Source: Liolophura sinensis
Taxonomy: Eukaryota > Mollusca > Polyplacophora > Chitonida > Chitonidae
DNA: 64,000 nucleotides
Assembly (NCBI RefSeq): GCF_032854445.1
Contig: NC_088305.1
Location: 23,361,901 to 23,425,900 of the forward strand
Reading direction: 5' to 3'
The notes beneath the pieces were generated by a model. It was not told where the DNA came from. It was given only the letters and a program-made list of their open reading frames with translations, and did no database searches. Below are positions 11,638-23,282 of the stretch, piece by piece (positions within the stretch are counted from its first letter, which is position 1; the number at the start of each line of letters is the position of its first letter). The position numbers were made by a program, and so were the translations under genes.

Positions 11638-12175
11638 TTGGTACACCCCAATATCTCATTGGATCTTCAAAGTGTCATTAAGAAATCTAATCCTGTAAAT
11701 GTCATGAAATCCTTTGCAATGAGTTACGTCTACGAAAATTTCGGACACTGCCTGGATATTTACACGGATGCATCCAAATGTCCAGAGAGTGCCGAAGTGA
11801 GGGCAGCGTTTTGTATCACAGGGCTTAAGTAAATAAATGCTTCCTGTTATCCGATTTCAGTTCAGTATTTGCTGCTGAACTTATGGCTATTTTAACATCC
11901 CTGTGTTTTGTGCTAGACTTTATTCCGAATAATGTTGTTATTTTTACAGATTCTTTAAGTGCTTTACAAGCCATAAAAACTTCAGTTGGAGTGTAACCTC
12001 ATCCATGGTTTTAGAGATTTTACATATGTGTACAGTGCTACATTTTACAGGATTTAATATCAGTCTTGGTTGGATATCCAGGACATGCAGGCATAGTTGG
12101 AAATGAATTGGCAGATTTCCTAGCAAAACAAGCTCTGGCTTGCACAAGTGTTGCCCGAAATATTAGTTTTACACC
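11638..12175 (+). pseudogene. LINE RNase H domain remnant
   Basis: CLDIYTDASKC (first Asp motif) near 11750, AELMAILTSL (Glu motif) near 11876 and VIFTDSLSALQAI (second Asp) near 11940 are in the expected order. NELADFLAKQAL near 12105 is the last motif. Stops and shifts separate them. Confidence 0.75.
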
Positions 12176-13065
12176 ATCAGACATTATTAGCAACATGCAG
12201 TCACACTGTATTGGTCTGTCAGAGTTTCCTCTCGTTTGTTAACATTCCCATCAAGTAGAACCGAAGTTACGTTTTGTAGATTACAAACAGGCCATATTCC
12301 ATTAAACTCATATCTCCACAGGTTTAAAGTAGGTGGTTCGAGCCTGTGTCAAAGTTGTCTTGTTGAAGAAACTGTTGAACATTTTTTTGTTTAAATGCAA
12401 CAAGTTTACAACCCAAAGAGCGAAGTTTTTTCATGATCTCATTTGTGCAGGGATGCGTGGACCGGGTATGGAATCTGTGCTTAAGCCGGTAAGAAACGTG
12501 CAAAAACTGTTTCAAGCGGTTGGACACTACATTGTCAGTTGCCATAGGTTTTAAATTTTGTGTTTTTTTTTTTGGTGGTGTTCTGTCACAGGACCATAAC
12601 TCCTCTCTGCATGCTTTTGTTTGAATGTACTTTTGCGTTTTGTCATTAGCTGTAACCTTGTTTTCTTTTTTGCATGAAATGCTGCTTGTGTGCATTGGTG
12701 TGCTTTATTATTGCTTTGCGTGATCAGAACTCCACTCTGCATGTTTCTGGCTTGGTTCATTTGCGTTTGTGTGCTGTTGTTATGAACTGGTTTTTCTGTG
12801 CTTACCTTTTATGTGTTTTGCCATGATCTGTAATTGATGCTGATGTATTGCTTTGGCATGAATCATTCCAATGAATGTAACACCGATAATATTATATCTG
12901 TCTGTCTGTCTGCCGTTCTGATATGTCTGGTCTGGTATTGTTAGTCACAGTATCAATTTTTGATCGCCTTAACACTTGATAAGATAAGCTGTAATAGAGG
13001 ACATTTTCCTTCCATTAGGAAAAGGGCACCTTATTCATTCATTGGACCAATCGTAAACTTAGGTG

Positions 13066-13335
13066 ATTGAAGTTTGTAGAACTCAAGCAGTTTAGATGAG
13101 AAGTCGTCAAACTGTGTGGCTGTAGTTTGTAGAACTCAAGCGGTGTAGATGACAAGTCGTCAACCTGTGTGGCTGTAGTTTGTACAACTCAAGCGATATA
13201 GATGACCAGTCGTCAACCTGTGTGGCTGTAGTTTGTACAACTCAAGCGATATAGATGACCAGTCGTCAACCTGTGTGGCTGTAGTTTGTAGAACTCAAGC
13301 GATATAGATGACCAGTCGTTAAAATGTGTGAATGC
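13066..13335. repeat. 53-bp minisatellite, about 5 copies (unit 1)
   Basis: Copies of a 53-bp unit (gtagtttgtagaactcaagc then ggtgtagatgacNagtcgtc then aacctgtgtggct) lie head to tail. The sister array in unit 2 is three to four times longer. Confidence 0.9.
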
Positions 13336-13337
13336 GT

Positions 13338-13495
13338 GAGTGAGTGGGTGCTTGGGGTCTAACATCGTACTTAACAATTTTTCAGTCATATAACGACGAA
13401 GGAGTCCTTGCAGTGCATGTAATGTACCTCCTTGTTGCAGGGCAGATTTTCACCGCACTTTTATGTAGTTCTGCTTCACTGAGACCACTTACCAT
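13338..13495 (-). mobile_element. SINE-B fragment (unit 1)
   Basis: Tail part of the second SINE family: tgcttggggtctaacatcgt, a tcatataacgacgaaggagt run and ttctgcttcactgagaccac. The tRNA-like head is absent. Confidence 0.65.
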
Positions 13496-14547
13496 CGTGG
13501 ACCATCATTCAAACCTATCATTTCATCAAGATTTAATTTTTTCTTCATGGTGAGTAGCCAAGTTTTATTTTCTTGGAAATGTATTCTGTGAATGTCTGTT
13601 GAAAACCTTTACTAAGAAAAAAATCACTTAGAATAGCGGCTGTTTGACCGTGGTTGTCAAGCAAATCCATATCAAAATCCCTTTATCACTTTATTCGTTT
13701 AGCTTTACACATGTAACCAGGTTAATCTTCAGTTCTTAGAAAAATGAAAGAATACATTTTCTGAACCTCTGGACACCATTCGAATAAGTAAATAAATCTC
13801 TTCATAAATATTAATCGTGCTTTTTATAATATTTTGTTATGCGATTTTCTAACTGAGCCTATTTATATATGGGAAAACAGAGTAGTGTAAAGAGAGGTTC
13901 ACTCGAAATAACCCCATTTTCAAAGATCCTCGAAAATCCTTTCTTTGCCTCCAGTTTTTGAGCCGTTTGCTTTGTGTAATTTCTGGGAAAACATCAATGG
14001 ACTTTACTTGCCTGAGGATTGACACGTTTTGTTTGGGCTCCAAGAAATTAATTTTTACTTACCATGTCTAAAACGTTCAGACAGGAATACACAGCCTCAG
14101 TTACTGGCAATAAACTTTATAGAAGGGTGTATGTCCATAATCTAGGTCATAATCCGAGGACCTTATTCAAAGCTTTTCTGCAATGCGGCACATTGTTTGC
14201 ACATAAGTTTTGACCTACATAGTAGGCTAACCAGAAAACTATTCTCCCCACTTTTTTGATAAAAAAATCTTGAATACATGTATGTCGGTGAGAATATTTT
14301 AGGGGAGTACATCATAGGGAGTTAATCCAGAGCAGCGACGATAGTGTGAAAGCTGGCAAATGAAACCAGTGAAATACAACCTATTGTTAATTTACCTCGG
14401 TTAAGGTTTTATTCTAACTGTTCCTGTACAAGCTTATACAGTAGCAAATTACACCCCCCCCCCTGCACCGTGGCTTAAGGAGAATTAGATAAAAACATCA
14501 AAAACAAATAAAAAGGGCAAACCAAATCAAAGTGTTGCGAAGTCCTT

Positions 14548-14700
14548 TTAAAATGGCAATGTACTACATGTGTAAATATAAGCGTCATATCCGACATTCG
14601 TATACCATTCGTAGTCCGTAAAGGGCGTTCCAAGTCGATAATCGCAAGATCCATTTCCAAAACAACGTTTAACACTAGCTCCTAAAGACAAAGGTATGTA
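14548..14700 (-). pseudogene. Possible terminal exon of an unknown gene (unit 1)
   Basis: On the minus strand a pyrimidine-rich tract ending tttgtctttag at about 14682 is followed by an open frame reading ASVKRCFGNGSCDYRLG and on to a stop at 14548. It has three cysteines in 43 residues. I do not recognise it. In unit 2 the corresponding acceptor ag is gg, so one copy at least could not splice here. Confidence 0.25.
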
Positions 14701-15087
14701 AGAAATTATACAAATAGGAAATAAAGCCAGTAACACACAAGAGAGAAGCGGTCATCAGTTTTCAATGATGTTGGGCTGACAGTGGATATTCGAGGCTTGA
14801 ATCCCATGTCAAAGTTCAAATTCGTAGTCCCTTGAGCTGTTTCGTAAAAGCCACTTGAGTTGTTTGGGTAGTCCTGGTCCTAACCTCTAATCCATGGCTC
14901 ATCGTCAAGGGTTTAAATGGAAATCAGCAAAAACACGTTATACGCATTACAATAAATGACTTACATGTTCATCTCTTTTGACTGGTCTTCTTTCAATCAA
15001 CAAAGAATTTATTCGTTTAAAGAGATTACCAGCAGTCATTTGTACACATTCACAGCTGTCAGTCTTGTTCAAAACGGCTGCTTTAGA

Positions 15088-15260
15088 TCAGCTACTGTAT
15101 GTCAATATGCTGCGCCTTGACAGACACAGTCCCCTGCGTATGTAAGGTGAGAAACCAGTTGGAAACAAGTTTGATATAGGCTTCGGCATTTCATAACTCC
15201 TGCATGACATTGTATGACCGATCATTTCAATCCTGAAAAGACAAACAGGTTTAACAGGCC
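15088..15260 (-). other. Possible exon with good acceptor, duplicated at 26380-26552
   Basis: On the minus strand a ttgtcttttcag acceptor is followed by an open frame (IEMIGHTMSCRSYEMPKP...) to a stop at 15088. The same structure occurs in unit 2. One of the differences between copies is silent in this frame and another is not, so the comparison does not decide whether it codes. Confidence 0.2.
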
Positions 15261-15460
15261 TTGTGAGTAAACTGAAAAGAGTTTGTTGTGTATACGATAT
15301 TGGTACGTTTGCAGCAAAATATGATGTAAACTTCATTCTTTCGACTGCGGTCAAGATGATCTTCAGAGAGAGTTTTTCAAATGCCTGGTGAATATCAGTG
15401 ACCCAACATATTTTAGGCTCTAGGAATTTGTTCTTTATGCAAGTTTAATGTGTTCATTTA

Positions 15461-15945
15461 CGCCGTTGTGAAGAATACTGTTTCCACTTATACGATGGCG
15501 ATCAGCGTTATGGTGGGAGGATACCGAGCAAAGCCCTGTGAAAATCCATGACAATCTGCAGGCCCACGTACGGCCGGAGAGTGAGTGCTTGGGGTTCAAC
15601 GCTCAATCGTACTTAACAATTTTTATGTCATTTGACGACGAAGGAGTCCTTAGAGTGCAGAGCGGATTTCCACCGATGCGGGTCAACCAGTCACTGCACT
15701 ATCCCTTAATGCTGAACGCGAAGCGAGATAGCTACACCTTCCTCTTTTAAAGTCTTAGGTGTGACTTGATCCAGGCTTGACCTTTGATCTATTGCTCAGG
15801 AGCATACGCTCTACCAACTGCGCTATCGAGGCCGGTATCGTATAACCGGAAGAAGCCCACATGAGCTGAACTCACAGCAGCCGCTTTGGTGAGAGGCTCC
15901 CAGGTCATTGCGCTGAGCTCACACGCTAGCCATCCTGGCTGCAGA
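15461..15945 (-). mobile_element. SINE-A interrupted by SINE-B (unit 1 only)
   Basis: SINE-A runs from tacgccgttgtgaag to cgtacggccgga at 15577 and resumes at about 15842 (gaagaagcccacatgagctg). The segment between is SINE-B with its tRNA-like head at the right end (gctctaccaactgcgctatc). In unit 2 the SINE-A tail ends in a C/A-rich tract at about 26862 and the rest is missing. Confidence 0.75.
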
Positions 15946-16155
15946 GGTCCCAACTTTGGCATTGAAAGTGGCGTAAATGTCACTGGAAGAAGTTGTTGAA
16001 CTCAATATGTCTCTGCTGAATATGATATTTTTCTAGCTGACCATAACAAACTCCTATGTAATTCCTTGCATTAACAAAACCGATGAGTCCAATTCGCGAT
16101 AATACGCGAATTCCTCTTTAATATATTGTATTCCTGAATAAACCAGGATTCTGCT

Positions 16156-16362
16156 GATTGACCAAGTATCCCCGAGGCCTGGTCATTGCTGGCGAGTCAA
16201 GTATCCCCGAGGCCTGGTTCTTGCTGGTGGGTCATCTATCCCCGAGGTCTGTTTTCTGCAGGTGGACCAAGTATCACTGAGACCTGCTCCCTTCTGGTGA
16301 GCCAAGTATCCCCCGATGCCTGTTCCCTGCTGATGGACCAAGTATCCCCAAGGCCCACTACA
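16156..16362. repeat. About 36-bp tandem repeat, 6 copies (unit 1 only)
   Basis: The unit ccaagtatccccgaggcctg followed by a variable half (ttcttgctggtggg) is repeated about six times. It lies in the segment missing from unit 2 and makes an open frame at 16186-16392 that I do not consider a gene. Confidence 0.8.
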
Positions 16363-16734
16363 TGTTTGTACCTAACTTTACTTAAACCGTGATGCTATAC
16401 TTTCAAAGCTTGTACTATCGACGTTGTACTAGACGTTGTACTGTCGATAAGTCCGATCATTTTGCACTTCTCCAGGTGCTCTGCTTAAATGAGCGGATAT
16501 ACTTTTCACTGCTTGTGCCAAAAAATAAAAGCCAACCGAACATAACTGGAATTTAGACAAGACTTGTTAAATCTTTAAAAAGCTCTGTTATACATGTATA
16601 TGGGAGTGTATATTATAAACCCACAGGCCAGTCTAAACTAATTAGTCCAGTTATTTCCATGCCCACAATACATACTTGCATATATAGGCCTAAACCATAT
16701 GTAGGAAACGAATTCAGCTCATCTCCTGACCACC

Positions 16735-16795
16735 ACCCCCGCTCAAAAAAAAAAAACAAAACAAAAAAAAAAAAACAAAAAAAAAAACAAACAAA
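16735..16795. repeat. A-rich tract with interspersed C
   Basis: Poly-A runs broken by single C bases; the matching tract in unit 2 is at about 26866-26911. It marks the right end of the segment that is absent from unit 2. Confidence 0.8.
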
Positions 16796-17242
16796 CAGAT
16801 GGTTCAGCTCCCAACATTTGAATTGCACCGGTATTCATTAGAATACATAGAGTGTTCAAGCACCGTGATTTTCCTTCAACAGTTTTCTTTTTAAATCCAA
16901 CTTTTTAATCTTTGTAAAACAGTTAATTGTGCGAAGGCGAAAGAGGACATTTCGCTACCTCAATATTTGTATTGAAAGGCGAGGTCACTCTCCCGCCATT
17001 CAATGAGGAAGGATCCTCTATTGGCTTGCCACAGCTTATCTAGCGCTATTTCAAGGGTTAAGTCCTTTTATGTGTTGTGGGGTCGTAATGACTTTGCGTT
17101 CTAGGAAGTTTCTAGGAAGTTTCTTGATCTTTATACGTTTGAATCGGATACAAAGCATTCAACAGAGCGAAACTTATCTCTTCTGAATTGCACAATAAAA
17201 ACGCTATGAAGAAAATCCAGACGAGCCCTTTCAAAATGTGAG

Positions 17243-17343
17243 TATAAAACGCAACGCCCAGTTGGCACTGTACATTCTGCGTCAGTACCGTGTCTGGGTG
17301 AAGTATCTGTCGTACACTTTTGCTGCCTAATACATCAACAATC
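17243..17343 (+). promoter_or_regulatory. Core promoter and 5' UTR of lectin gene 1
   Basis: A TATA box (tataaaa) starts at 17243. The motif acattctgcgtcag begins at 17272, exactly 29 bp downstream, and is the predicted start site. The same box-to-motif distance is found at lectin genes 3 and 4. The 5' UTR would be about 70 bp with no upstream ATG seen before 17344. Confidence 0.7.
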
Positions 17344-19412
17344 ATGAAGTCTTTCTGTATTCTTTCCGTGACGCTGATCTTGCTGCTACATGGTGTAGAA
17401 TTGGTATCGTCGCATACTTTCTATGATTTGGAACACAGATTAGAACAGCTGGAGCAAACCTTAGCCACACGTAAGTGCGTTAGGAGGTAGCTCACTAGCG
17501 TCATGGACATGGGTAGTTCGAAGTATGAGATTGTTCCATTGCAGTTTCTGAAAGCTCTGTTCTATAGAAAAAAATTACAATACTTCACAAAATGTCCCGC
17601 ACTTACATCAGTAACAGGATTAATATTACTGCCCTCAGAGTTGTTTTCCTCCTTTTTCAACGAGTTTGTTCTCTTAAGTATTCTGTGAAACCAAGCTAGG
17701 TCGGCGAATTAAGTTTTCACACGATTTATATATAAAAAAATTGACATTATGATTTTTGTGCACTTTCTACAAACACTTGTAAGCGCATAAAAGTGTTGGA
17801 ACTATTTTAATCTGTTCTTGTTTACTTACAGTTACGGCAGAGTTGGCGAAGCCTGTGATCAAGTGTGAGTAACTTTCTGCGGGTAATCAAAATATTGTTT
17901 AGTGTATGTATACTTGGGGTTTTACGTCGTACTTAGCGATTTTTCAGTCACATGGCAACAAAGAGTCATTAGCTTTGTGTACATCTAGTCTGTCTTGTTG
18001 AAGTTGAAAAAAATTAATGATTGGTTGTCATAAAATATGAGACAATGATTTGGAGATTAGAGGAATTTAAACACTGAAATGACTCATTCTGAGACAAGGA
18101 CGTTTGGCGTGTTTTTTTTTTTTGTCAAACCTTTGCCTGGACATTTCTTTCCGCTGGCCTGACTGATCGGTATGTCAGTGATAGGGCTTAGGCGGTTTAA
18201 AGAATAACGGAAAGCATGGGGGAGGGGGGGGGAGGGGGGCAAATAATTCACTCTATACCCTGAAGTATTTGCTCATTTTTTCCGGCGTTTTATGCCGTAC
18301 TGTATTAATACTTCACTTTAAATGCATCATGCTGAAGGAAACCGCGGTGAAAATCACCTCTTCTGCGGCAGGGATTTGACATTTCCTGACCCTAAATTCT
18401 GGTTACAACTACTTTATGTGTCAATGGCTCTTCGTCATCAGCGGCATTTGAAGCCATTTATACGCAAATGAACTAGCCACAGTCTTCTTTTCACCTGGAC
18501 CTTGTCAAAGATTTATGAACAGACTATTAGGCGATAGAGCAACCTACGCATGGTCGTAGATTTCTCCCTGGTTCCGCCCCGTTTCCTTCCACGATAATGG
18601 TGGCCGCCATCGTAAAACTGAAATACTCTTGAGTACGGTATAAAAACTCCAATGAAATAAAAAAAAATCAATATACCAACGGTGGATATAAGCAGGTTAA
18701 AACGTTTTGAACTTACAAACTTTCCATGAGTGCGCTGACAGTAATGAATGTGTATCTTTCTTTCGGATTTACATATTAGCTCCCGACATTGTTCTGGTCA
18801 TGTATCAGTGGTTTCTGAATTTTTTTCTAACAGTTCTCATTGTCTCTCAGCGTGTGGTGCTGGCTAATTGCAATGTCCTATCCCACGTCCAGCCAGAATT
18901 CTGTGTAAAGTTTTATATGGATTTCAGAAAAGAGATGAATAAAACATGGTTCTTGGCTCGCCCAGTTCAGTCGCCTACATATACGTCCTCGTACATACAT
19001 AGATGCAGTTCAAGTTAGAGAACAACGTGCTTTACACAGTTATCTGTTGTATTGCATATTACTTTTGACATTTTCTATAGGTGAAAGTGGGCTTCTAGTC
19101 AGCGATTTCTGCTATCCGGGAAGCCAAGATTGCTTCAACGGGAAGAAGACAGCCCAGTTCACCTTGAATTTCCAAGCGACACCGGCATTATCTGTGGGGC
19201 TCGTCCACCTAGACTTGGAGAATGCATACAACACACGAGTTGCAACGACTGACACCATTGCAAATAACCATGATCCAGCAGTGTCTGGCATCCCCCACGC
19301 CGCCTACGAAGCCACAACCGACGAAGTATCCGTGACTTTCCACTGCTGGTTCTCATCTGAATGCCACCAGGCGGCTGTTTCCTGGATGGCGTGTGGACCA
19401 GTTTCCCATTAA
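17344..19412 (+). CDS. H-type lectin gene 1 (intact, three exons)
   Basis: Exons 17344-17470, 17832-17864 and 19081-19412 join in phase 1 at gtaagt/ttacag and gtgagt/tatag sites and encode 163 residues. Residues 1-23 are a signal peptide. Residues 27-42 are a short heptad segment (L29, L36, L40) that could drive oligomerisation. Residue 54 onward is one H-type lectin domain with TAQFTLNFQATPALSVG, LVHLDLENAYNTRV and AAVSWMACGP. Six cysteines (54, 64, 71, 142, 148, 158) probably form disulfides. H-type lectins, such as the snail agglutinin family, bind GalNAc-type sugars and act as secreted agglutinins in defence or egg protection; the ligand here is inferred. An AATAAA lies at 19821. Confidence 0.85.
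18520..18665 (+). mobile_element. SINE-A fragment in lectin intron 2 (also 28230-28370)
   Basis: Contains gcatggtcgtagatttctcc, tccacgataatggtggccgc, a ccatcgtaaaactgaaatac run and cttgagtacggtataaaaac. The copy in the pseudogene intron matches, so insertion preceded the 10-kb duplication. Confidence 0.55.
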
Positions 19413-19877
19413 AGATATTTTCTTATGAATCTGTAGTCTTCAAAATTTAATACATAATTTGGATACATTATAAGACCTTAATATAACGCTATATGTGCGT
19501 TACTGTAGCCTTCTTGCGGATAGTCAGAAGCTTATCCCGCTGCCAGTTTATTTTGCACTTAATACTTTGAATCTGTTGTGTAAATGGCGTTTTACCAGGC
19601 TATTCATACCGATATTTTAAGGCTAATATTAACAAACTGTTAGCCCGACTTCTTACTTTGATATTTAGAGCTATTTCTCCAAGTAAGTATACAAACAGAG
19701 ACTTTCCTGTACGACGAACTATTGTTTGCGACATCAGTGTGCAAATATCATCAATAACTAGGAAAAAGTTTTTTGCTAGAAACACTATATAAGACAAAGC
19801 AACGCAATATTATGCTTCCAAATAAAGTGTATGATCTAACAAACAACAACTTTATCGTTATGTCTTCCTCTTAAGAA

Positions 19878-20130
19878 TGTGGGTTAGCGCGATAGCGCAG
19901 CCTAATGACCCAGGAGTCTCTCACCAATGCGGTCGCTGTGAGTTCAAGTCCAGCTCATGCTGGCTTCCTCTTCGGCCGTACGTAGGAAGATCTTCCAGCA
20001 ATGTGCGGATGGTCGTGGGTTTCTCCCCGGGCTGTGCCCGGTTTCCACCCACCATAATGCTGGCCGCCGTCGTATAAGTGAAATATTCTCGTTTACGGCG
20101 TAAAACACCAATCAAATAAATAAATAAATC
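19878..20130 (+). mobile_element. SINE-A, near full length (unit 1)
   Basis: Head ggttagcgcgatagcgcagc, then ctcaccaatgcggtcgctgt, gagttcaagtccagctcatg, gatggtcgtgggtttctcc, accataatgctggccgccgt and an aaataaataaat tail. The A- and B-box-like parts are recognisable, which supports a tRNA origin. Confidence 0.85.
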
Positions 20131-20159
20131 TGAAGAATGTGTGACGATTTCTCATACCA

Positions 20160-20590
20160 TCATAACACAGTGACAGGTGCTATCATTTCGAGACCAAACT
20201 GGCCGATAACGTTAAGCCATTATGACTGAGGCGGCGTCTTCTCATTTGGATACTAAAGTAGCCGATAACGTTGGGCCATCATGATTGAGGCCGCTTCTTC
20301 TCATTTGGACACTGCAGTAGCCGATGACGTTGGCCATCATGATTAAGGCACCGTCTTCTTATTTCGTCTCTAAAGTAACCGATTGCGTTGGGCCATCATT
20401 ACTGATGGTCTTCGTCTTCTCATTTGGACACTAAAATGGCTGATAACGTTGGCCGATCACGACTGAGGTTGCGTGTTCTCAATTGGACACTAAACTGGCC
20501 GATTACGTTGGGCCATCACGACTGAGGTTGGGTGTTCTCATTTGGACACTAAACTGGACGATAACCTTGGGCCATCATGAATGAGGCGGC
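20160..20590. repeat. About 60-bp tandem repeat, 7 copies (unit 1)
   Basis: Copies of a unit with gccgataacgttgggccatc, atgactgaggcggcgtcttc and tcatttggacactaaa follow each other with substitutions and small indels. Confidence 0.85.
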
Positions 20591-21552
20591 TCTACATGTT
20601 TTCACCGGCTGTATATGGTTTCTCGCCTCTACATAGTTTCTTCGGTTCCACATGGTTTTTACGACTAGACACGGTTTCCCCGGCTCTACATGGTTTTCCA
20701 GGCTCTACATGGTTCCCGGTTCTGTATGGTTTTTCATACGGCTCAAAATGGTTTTCCCCTAATCTATATGGTTTTTCCATAGATCTGTGGTCTCCCTGGC
20801 CCTACATGATTTTCCCGGCTCTACATGGTTTTCTAGGCTCTAAATCGTTTCCCCGGCTCTAAATAGTTTACCCGGGTCAACATGGATTTCCTGGCTAGAC
20901 ATGGTTTCTCCGGCTCTGCATGGTTTTCCACTCTGTACATGGTTTCCCGGTCCTTTATGGTTTTGCCGGCTCTAAATGGTTTCCCCCGACTCTATATGGT
21001 TTTCCCAAAGATCTATGGTTTTCCCGGATTTGCATGGTTTTCCGGGCTCTAAATGATTTCCCCAGCTCTAAATGGTTTTCCGGCTCTAAATGGTTTCCCC
21101 GGGTCTAAATGGTTTCCCCGGGTTTACATGTTTTTCCCGGCTGTATATTTGTTTTCCCCGGATATGCATGGTTTTCCTGGCTCTACATGGTTTCCCCGGC
21201 TCTTCATGGTTGTCCCGGTTCTATATGGTCTTTCCGGCTCTACATGATTTTCCCGGCTCTATATGGTTTCATGGTCTCCCTGGTTCTACATGGTTTTTCC
21301 GGCTAGACATGGTTTCTCCGGCTCTGCATAATTTTCTTGGTCCTACATGGTTTTCCGGGCTCTAAATTGATTTCCCGGCTCTAAATGGTTTCCTCGGGTC
21401 TACATGGTTTTCCCGGCTCTATTTGGTTTTCCCGGCTATACATGGGTTTCCCGGTTCTATATTTTTTTCCGGCTTTGCATGGTTTTCCGGGTTCTGAATT
21501 GTTTCTCCGGTTCTAAATGCTTTCCACGGCTCTACATGGTTTCCCGGCTCTA
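20590..21552. repeat. About 20-bp minisatellite (atggttttcccggctctac), unit 1
   Basis: Some 48 imperfect copies of a 19-21 bp unit. Because the unit is not a multiple of three and has few stops, all three plus frames stay open for long runs (HGFPGSTWF-like peptides), as at 20581-20862, 21053-21247 and 21090-21365. I do not treat these as genes. Confidence 0.92.
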
Positions 21553-21700
21553 CTTAATTATTTATTTCGTTGGTGTTTTAAGAATATTAGACTTATACGA
21601 CGGCGGCCAGCATTATAGTGAGAGGAAACCGAGCAGAGCCGGGGGGAAACCTACGACCATCTGCAGGTTGCTAACAGACCTTCCCACGCAATTTGGTTTT
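21553..21700 (-). mobile_element. SINE-A fragments following the 20-bp array (also 31293-31435)
   Basis: tttcgttggtgttttaagaa, tatacgacggcggccagcat and cctacgaccatctgcaggtt mark a tail-first SINE-A fragment at the same place in both units. Confidence 0.65.
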
Positions 21701-21889
21701 ATGGATACGTCTTAATACGACACACTCCGAGTAAGTTTTCTCAAAAGGCCTATATAGTTTCGCCCGCCTAAGTATGGTTTTCGTCGAACATGGTTTCTTA
21801 CATGGTTTCTGTAGGCTCTGTTTACGAGATGTGTACATGTTTCCCCCTATGTTAATGCTTAGTACTGATTTGCCAATGTGAATATGTTT

Positions 21890-22400
21890 TTTTTTCAGGC
21901 TTCATATTGTTTCTGCGCTTTGTACACAGTTTCTTTCGGTTTATTATTGTTTCCGTCATGTATGTAATTCAGTTTCGTGTTGTTTCTTTATTCTGTTCAT
22001 GGTTTTCGCTATGTGTTCTTCGTTCTCTTTATATCGTTCCCGCCTTCTATACACGGTCTTCACTGGTCCTATGATGTTTTCGCCGTGTGTACATGGTGCC
22101 TTTCGGTTTTATATTGTTCTGCCTTCTGCACGTGGTTTTCGAGGAGTGTTTATGGTTTCCTTCGGTTTTATATTGTTTCCACCTTGTGTAGATGGTTTCC
22201 TTCAGCTCTTTGTTGTTTCCACCGTGTGTATCTGGTTTGCCTTAGCTCTGCTTCCGCCGCTTGTAAACTTTTTTCGCCTGCTGTATATAGTTTCCATCCT
22301 GTGTGTATGGTTTCCCCCGGCTAAATCCTGATTCCGCCGTCCATACACGGTTTTCTCTGGCTCTGTACACATGTTATTTGCACTTTGTTTTTATTGTTTC
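21890..22400. repeat. About 42-bp diverged tandem repeat (unit 1)
   Basis: A repeating theme of gtttccNNcttgtgtacatg followed by gtttccttcggttttatatt, about 12 copies. Overlapping open frames (21977-22324 and 21999-22331) result from it. Confidence 0.75.
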
Positions 22401-22408
22401 CTCCGAGG

Positions 22409-22773
22409 AACATGCAGCCACACTTTATTGGTCTGTCAGAGTTTCCTCTCGTTTGTTAACATTCCCATCAAGTAGAAACGAAGTTATGTTTTGTAGATTA
22501 CAAACAGGCCATATTCCATTAAACTCATATCTCCACAGGTTTAAAGTAGGTGGTTCGAGCCTGTGTCAAAGTTGTCTTGTTGAAGAAACTGTTGAACATT
22601 TTTTTTTGTTTAAATGCAACAAGTTTACAACCCAAAGAGTGAAATTTTTTTATGATCTCATTTGTGCAGGGATGCGTGGACCGGGTATGGAATCTGTTCC
22701 TAAGCCGGTAAGAAACGTGCAAAAACTGTTTCAAGCGATTGGACACTACATTGTCAGTTGCCATAGGTTTTAA
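22409..22773 (+). pseudogene. Duplicated C-terminal fragment of the I/Nimb-type LINE
   Basis: An open frame (22303-22773) fuses minisatellite-derived codons to the LINE C-terminus, reading FCRLQTGHIPLNSYL, CQSCLVEETVEHFF and ending SCHRF. The fusion point marks the tandem-duplication junction at about 22405. Confidence 0.85.
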
Positions 22774-23282
22774 ATTTTGTGTTTTTTTTTTGGTGGTGTT
22801 CTGTCACAGGACCATAAGTCTTCTCTGCATGCTTTTGTTTTAATGTACTTTTGCGTTTTGTCATTAGCTGTAACCTTGTTTTCTTTTTTGCATGAAATGC
22901 TGCTTGTGTGCATTGGTGTGCTTTATTATTGCTTTGCGTGATCAGAACTCCACTCTGCATGTTTCTGGCTTGGTTCATTTGCGTTTGTGTGCTGTTGTTA
23001 TGAACTGGTTTTTCTGTGCTTACCTTTTATGTGTTTTGCCATGATCTGTAATTGATGCTGATGTATTGCTTTGGCATAAATCATTCCAATGAATGTAACA
23101 CCGATAATATTATATCTGTCTGTCTGTCTGCCGTTCTGATATGCCTGGTCTGGTATTGTTAGTCACAGTATCAATTTTTGATTGCCTTAACACTTGATAA
23201 GATAAGCTGTAATAGAGGACATTTTCCTTTCATTAAGAAATGGGCACCTTATTCATTCATTGGACCAATCGTAAACTTAGGT

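Larger units (their letters stand above)
8300..12990 (+). mobile_element. I/Nimb-type LINE, degenerate
   Basis: The order of domain remnants is that of a non-LTR retrotransposon. A gag-like zinc-knuckle region (about 8300-8520: RCPRCSEIHEYNDC, then a shifted frame with CGN and GCPKLKEANEA) is followed by an AP-type endonuclease (about 8957-9540), a reverse transcriptase (about 9602-11459), an RNase H (about 11740-12000) and a C-terminal Cys-rich region (about 12280-12557). RNase H after the RT, combined with a zinc-knuckle ORF1, points to the I superfamily. Many frameshifts and stops make it inactive. Its 3' end from 12191 is duplicated at 22409. The 3' boundary near 12990 is a guess. Confidence 0.8.
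12191..22408. repeat. Tandem duplication, unit 1 (about 10.2 kb)
   Basis: The unit begins at aacatgcagtcacactgta inside the LINE and ends at gtttcctccgag. The same order of elements follows in unit 2 with only a few differences per 100 bp in unique parts. Unit 1 carries the intact lectin gene 1 and about 1.16 kb (15577-16735) missing from unit 2. It has a shorter 53-bp minisatellite. Confidence 0.9.

Noticed and set aside
20581-21715. Many overlapping ORFs encoding GFPGSTWF-like peptides (also 30203-31345)
   Set aside because: All three plus frames are open through a 20-bp minisatellite; no start, splice or promoter context favours one.
21977-22331. 110-115 codon hydrophobic ORFs, also at 31655-32184
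   Set aside because: Two frames overlap in the same 42-bp repeat and both look like Phe/Ser/Cys-rich membrane proteins by composition only.
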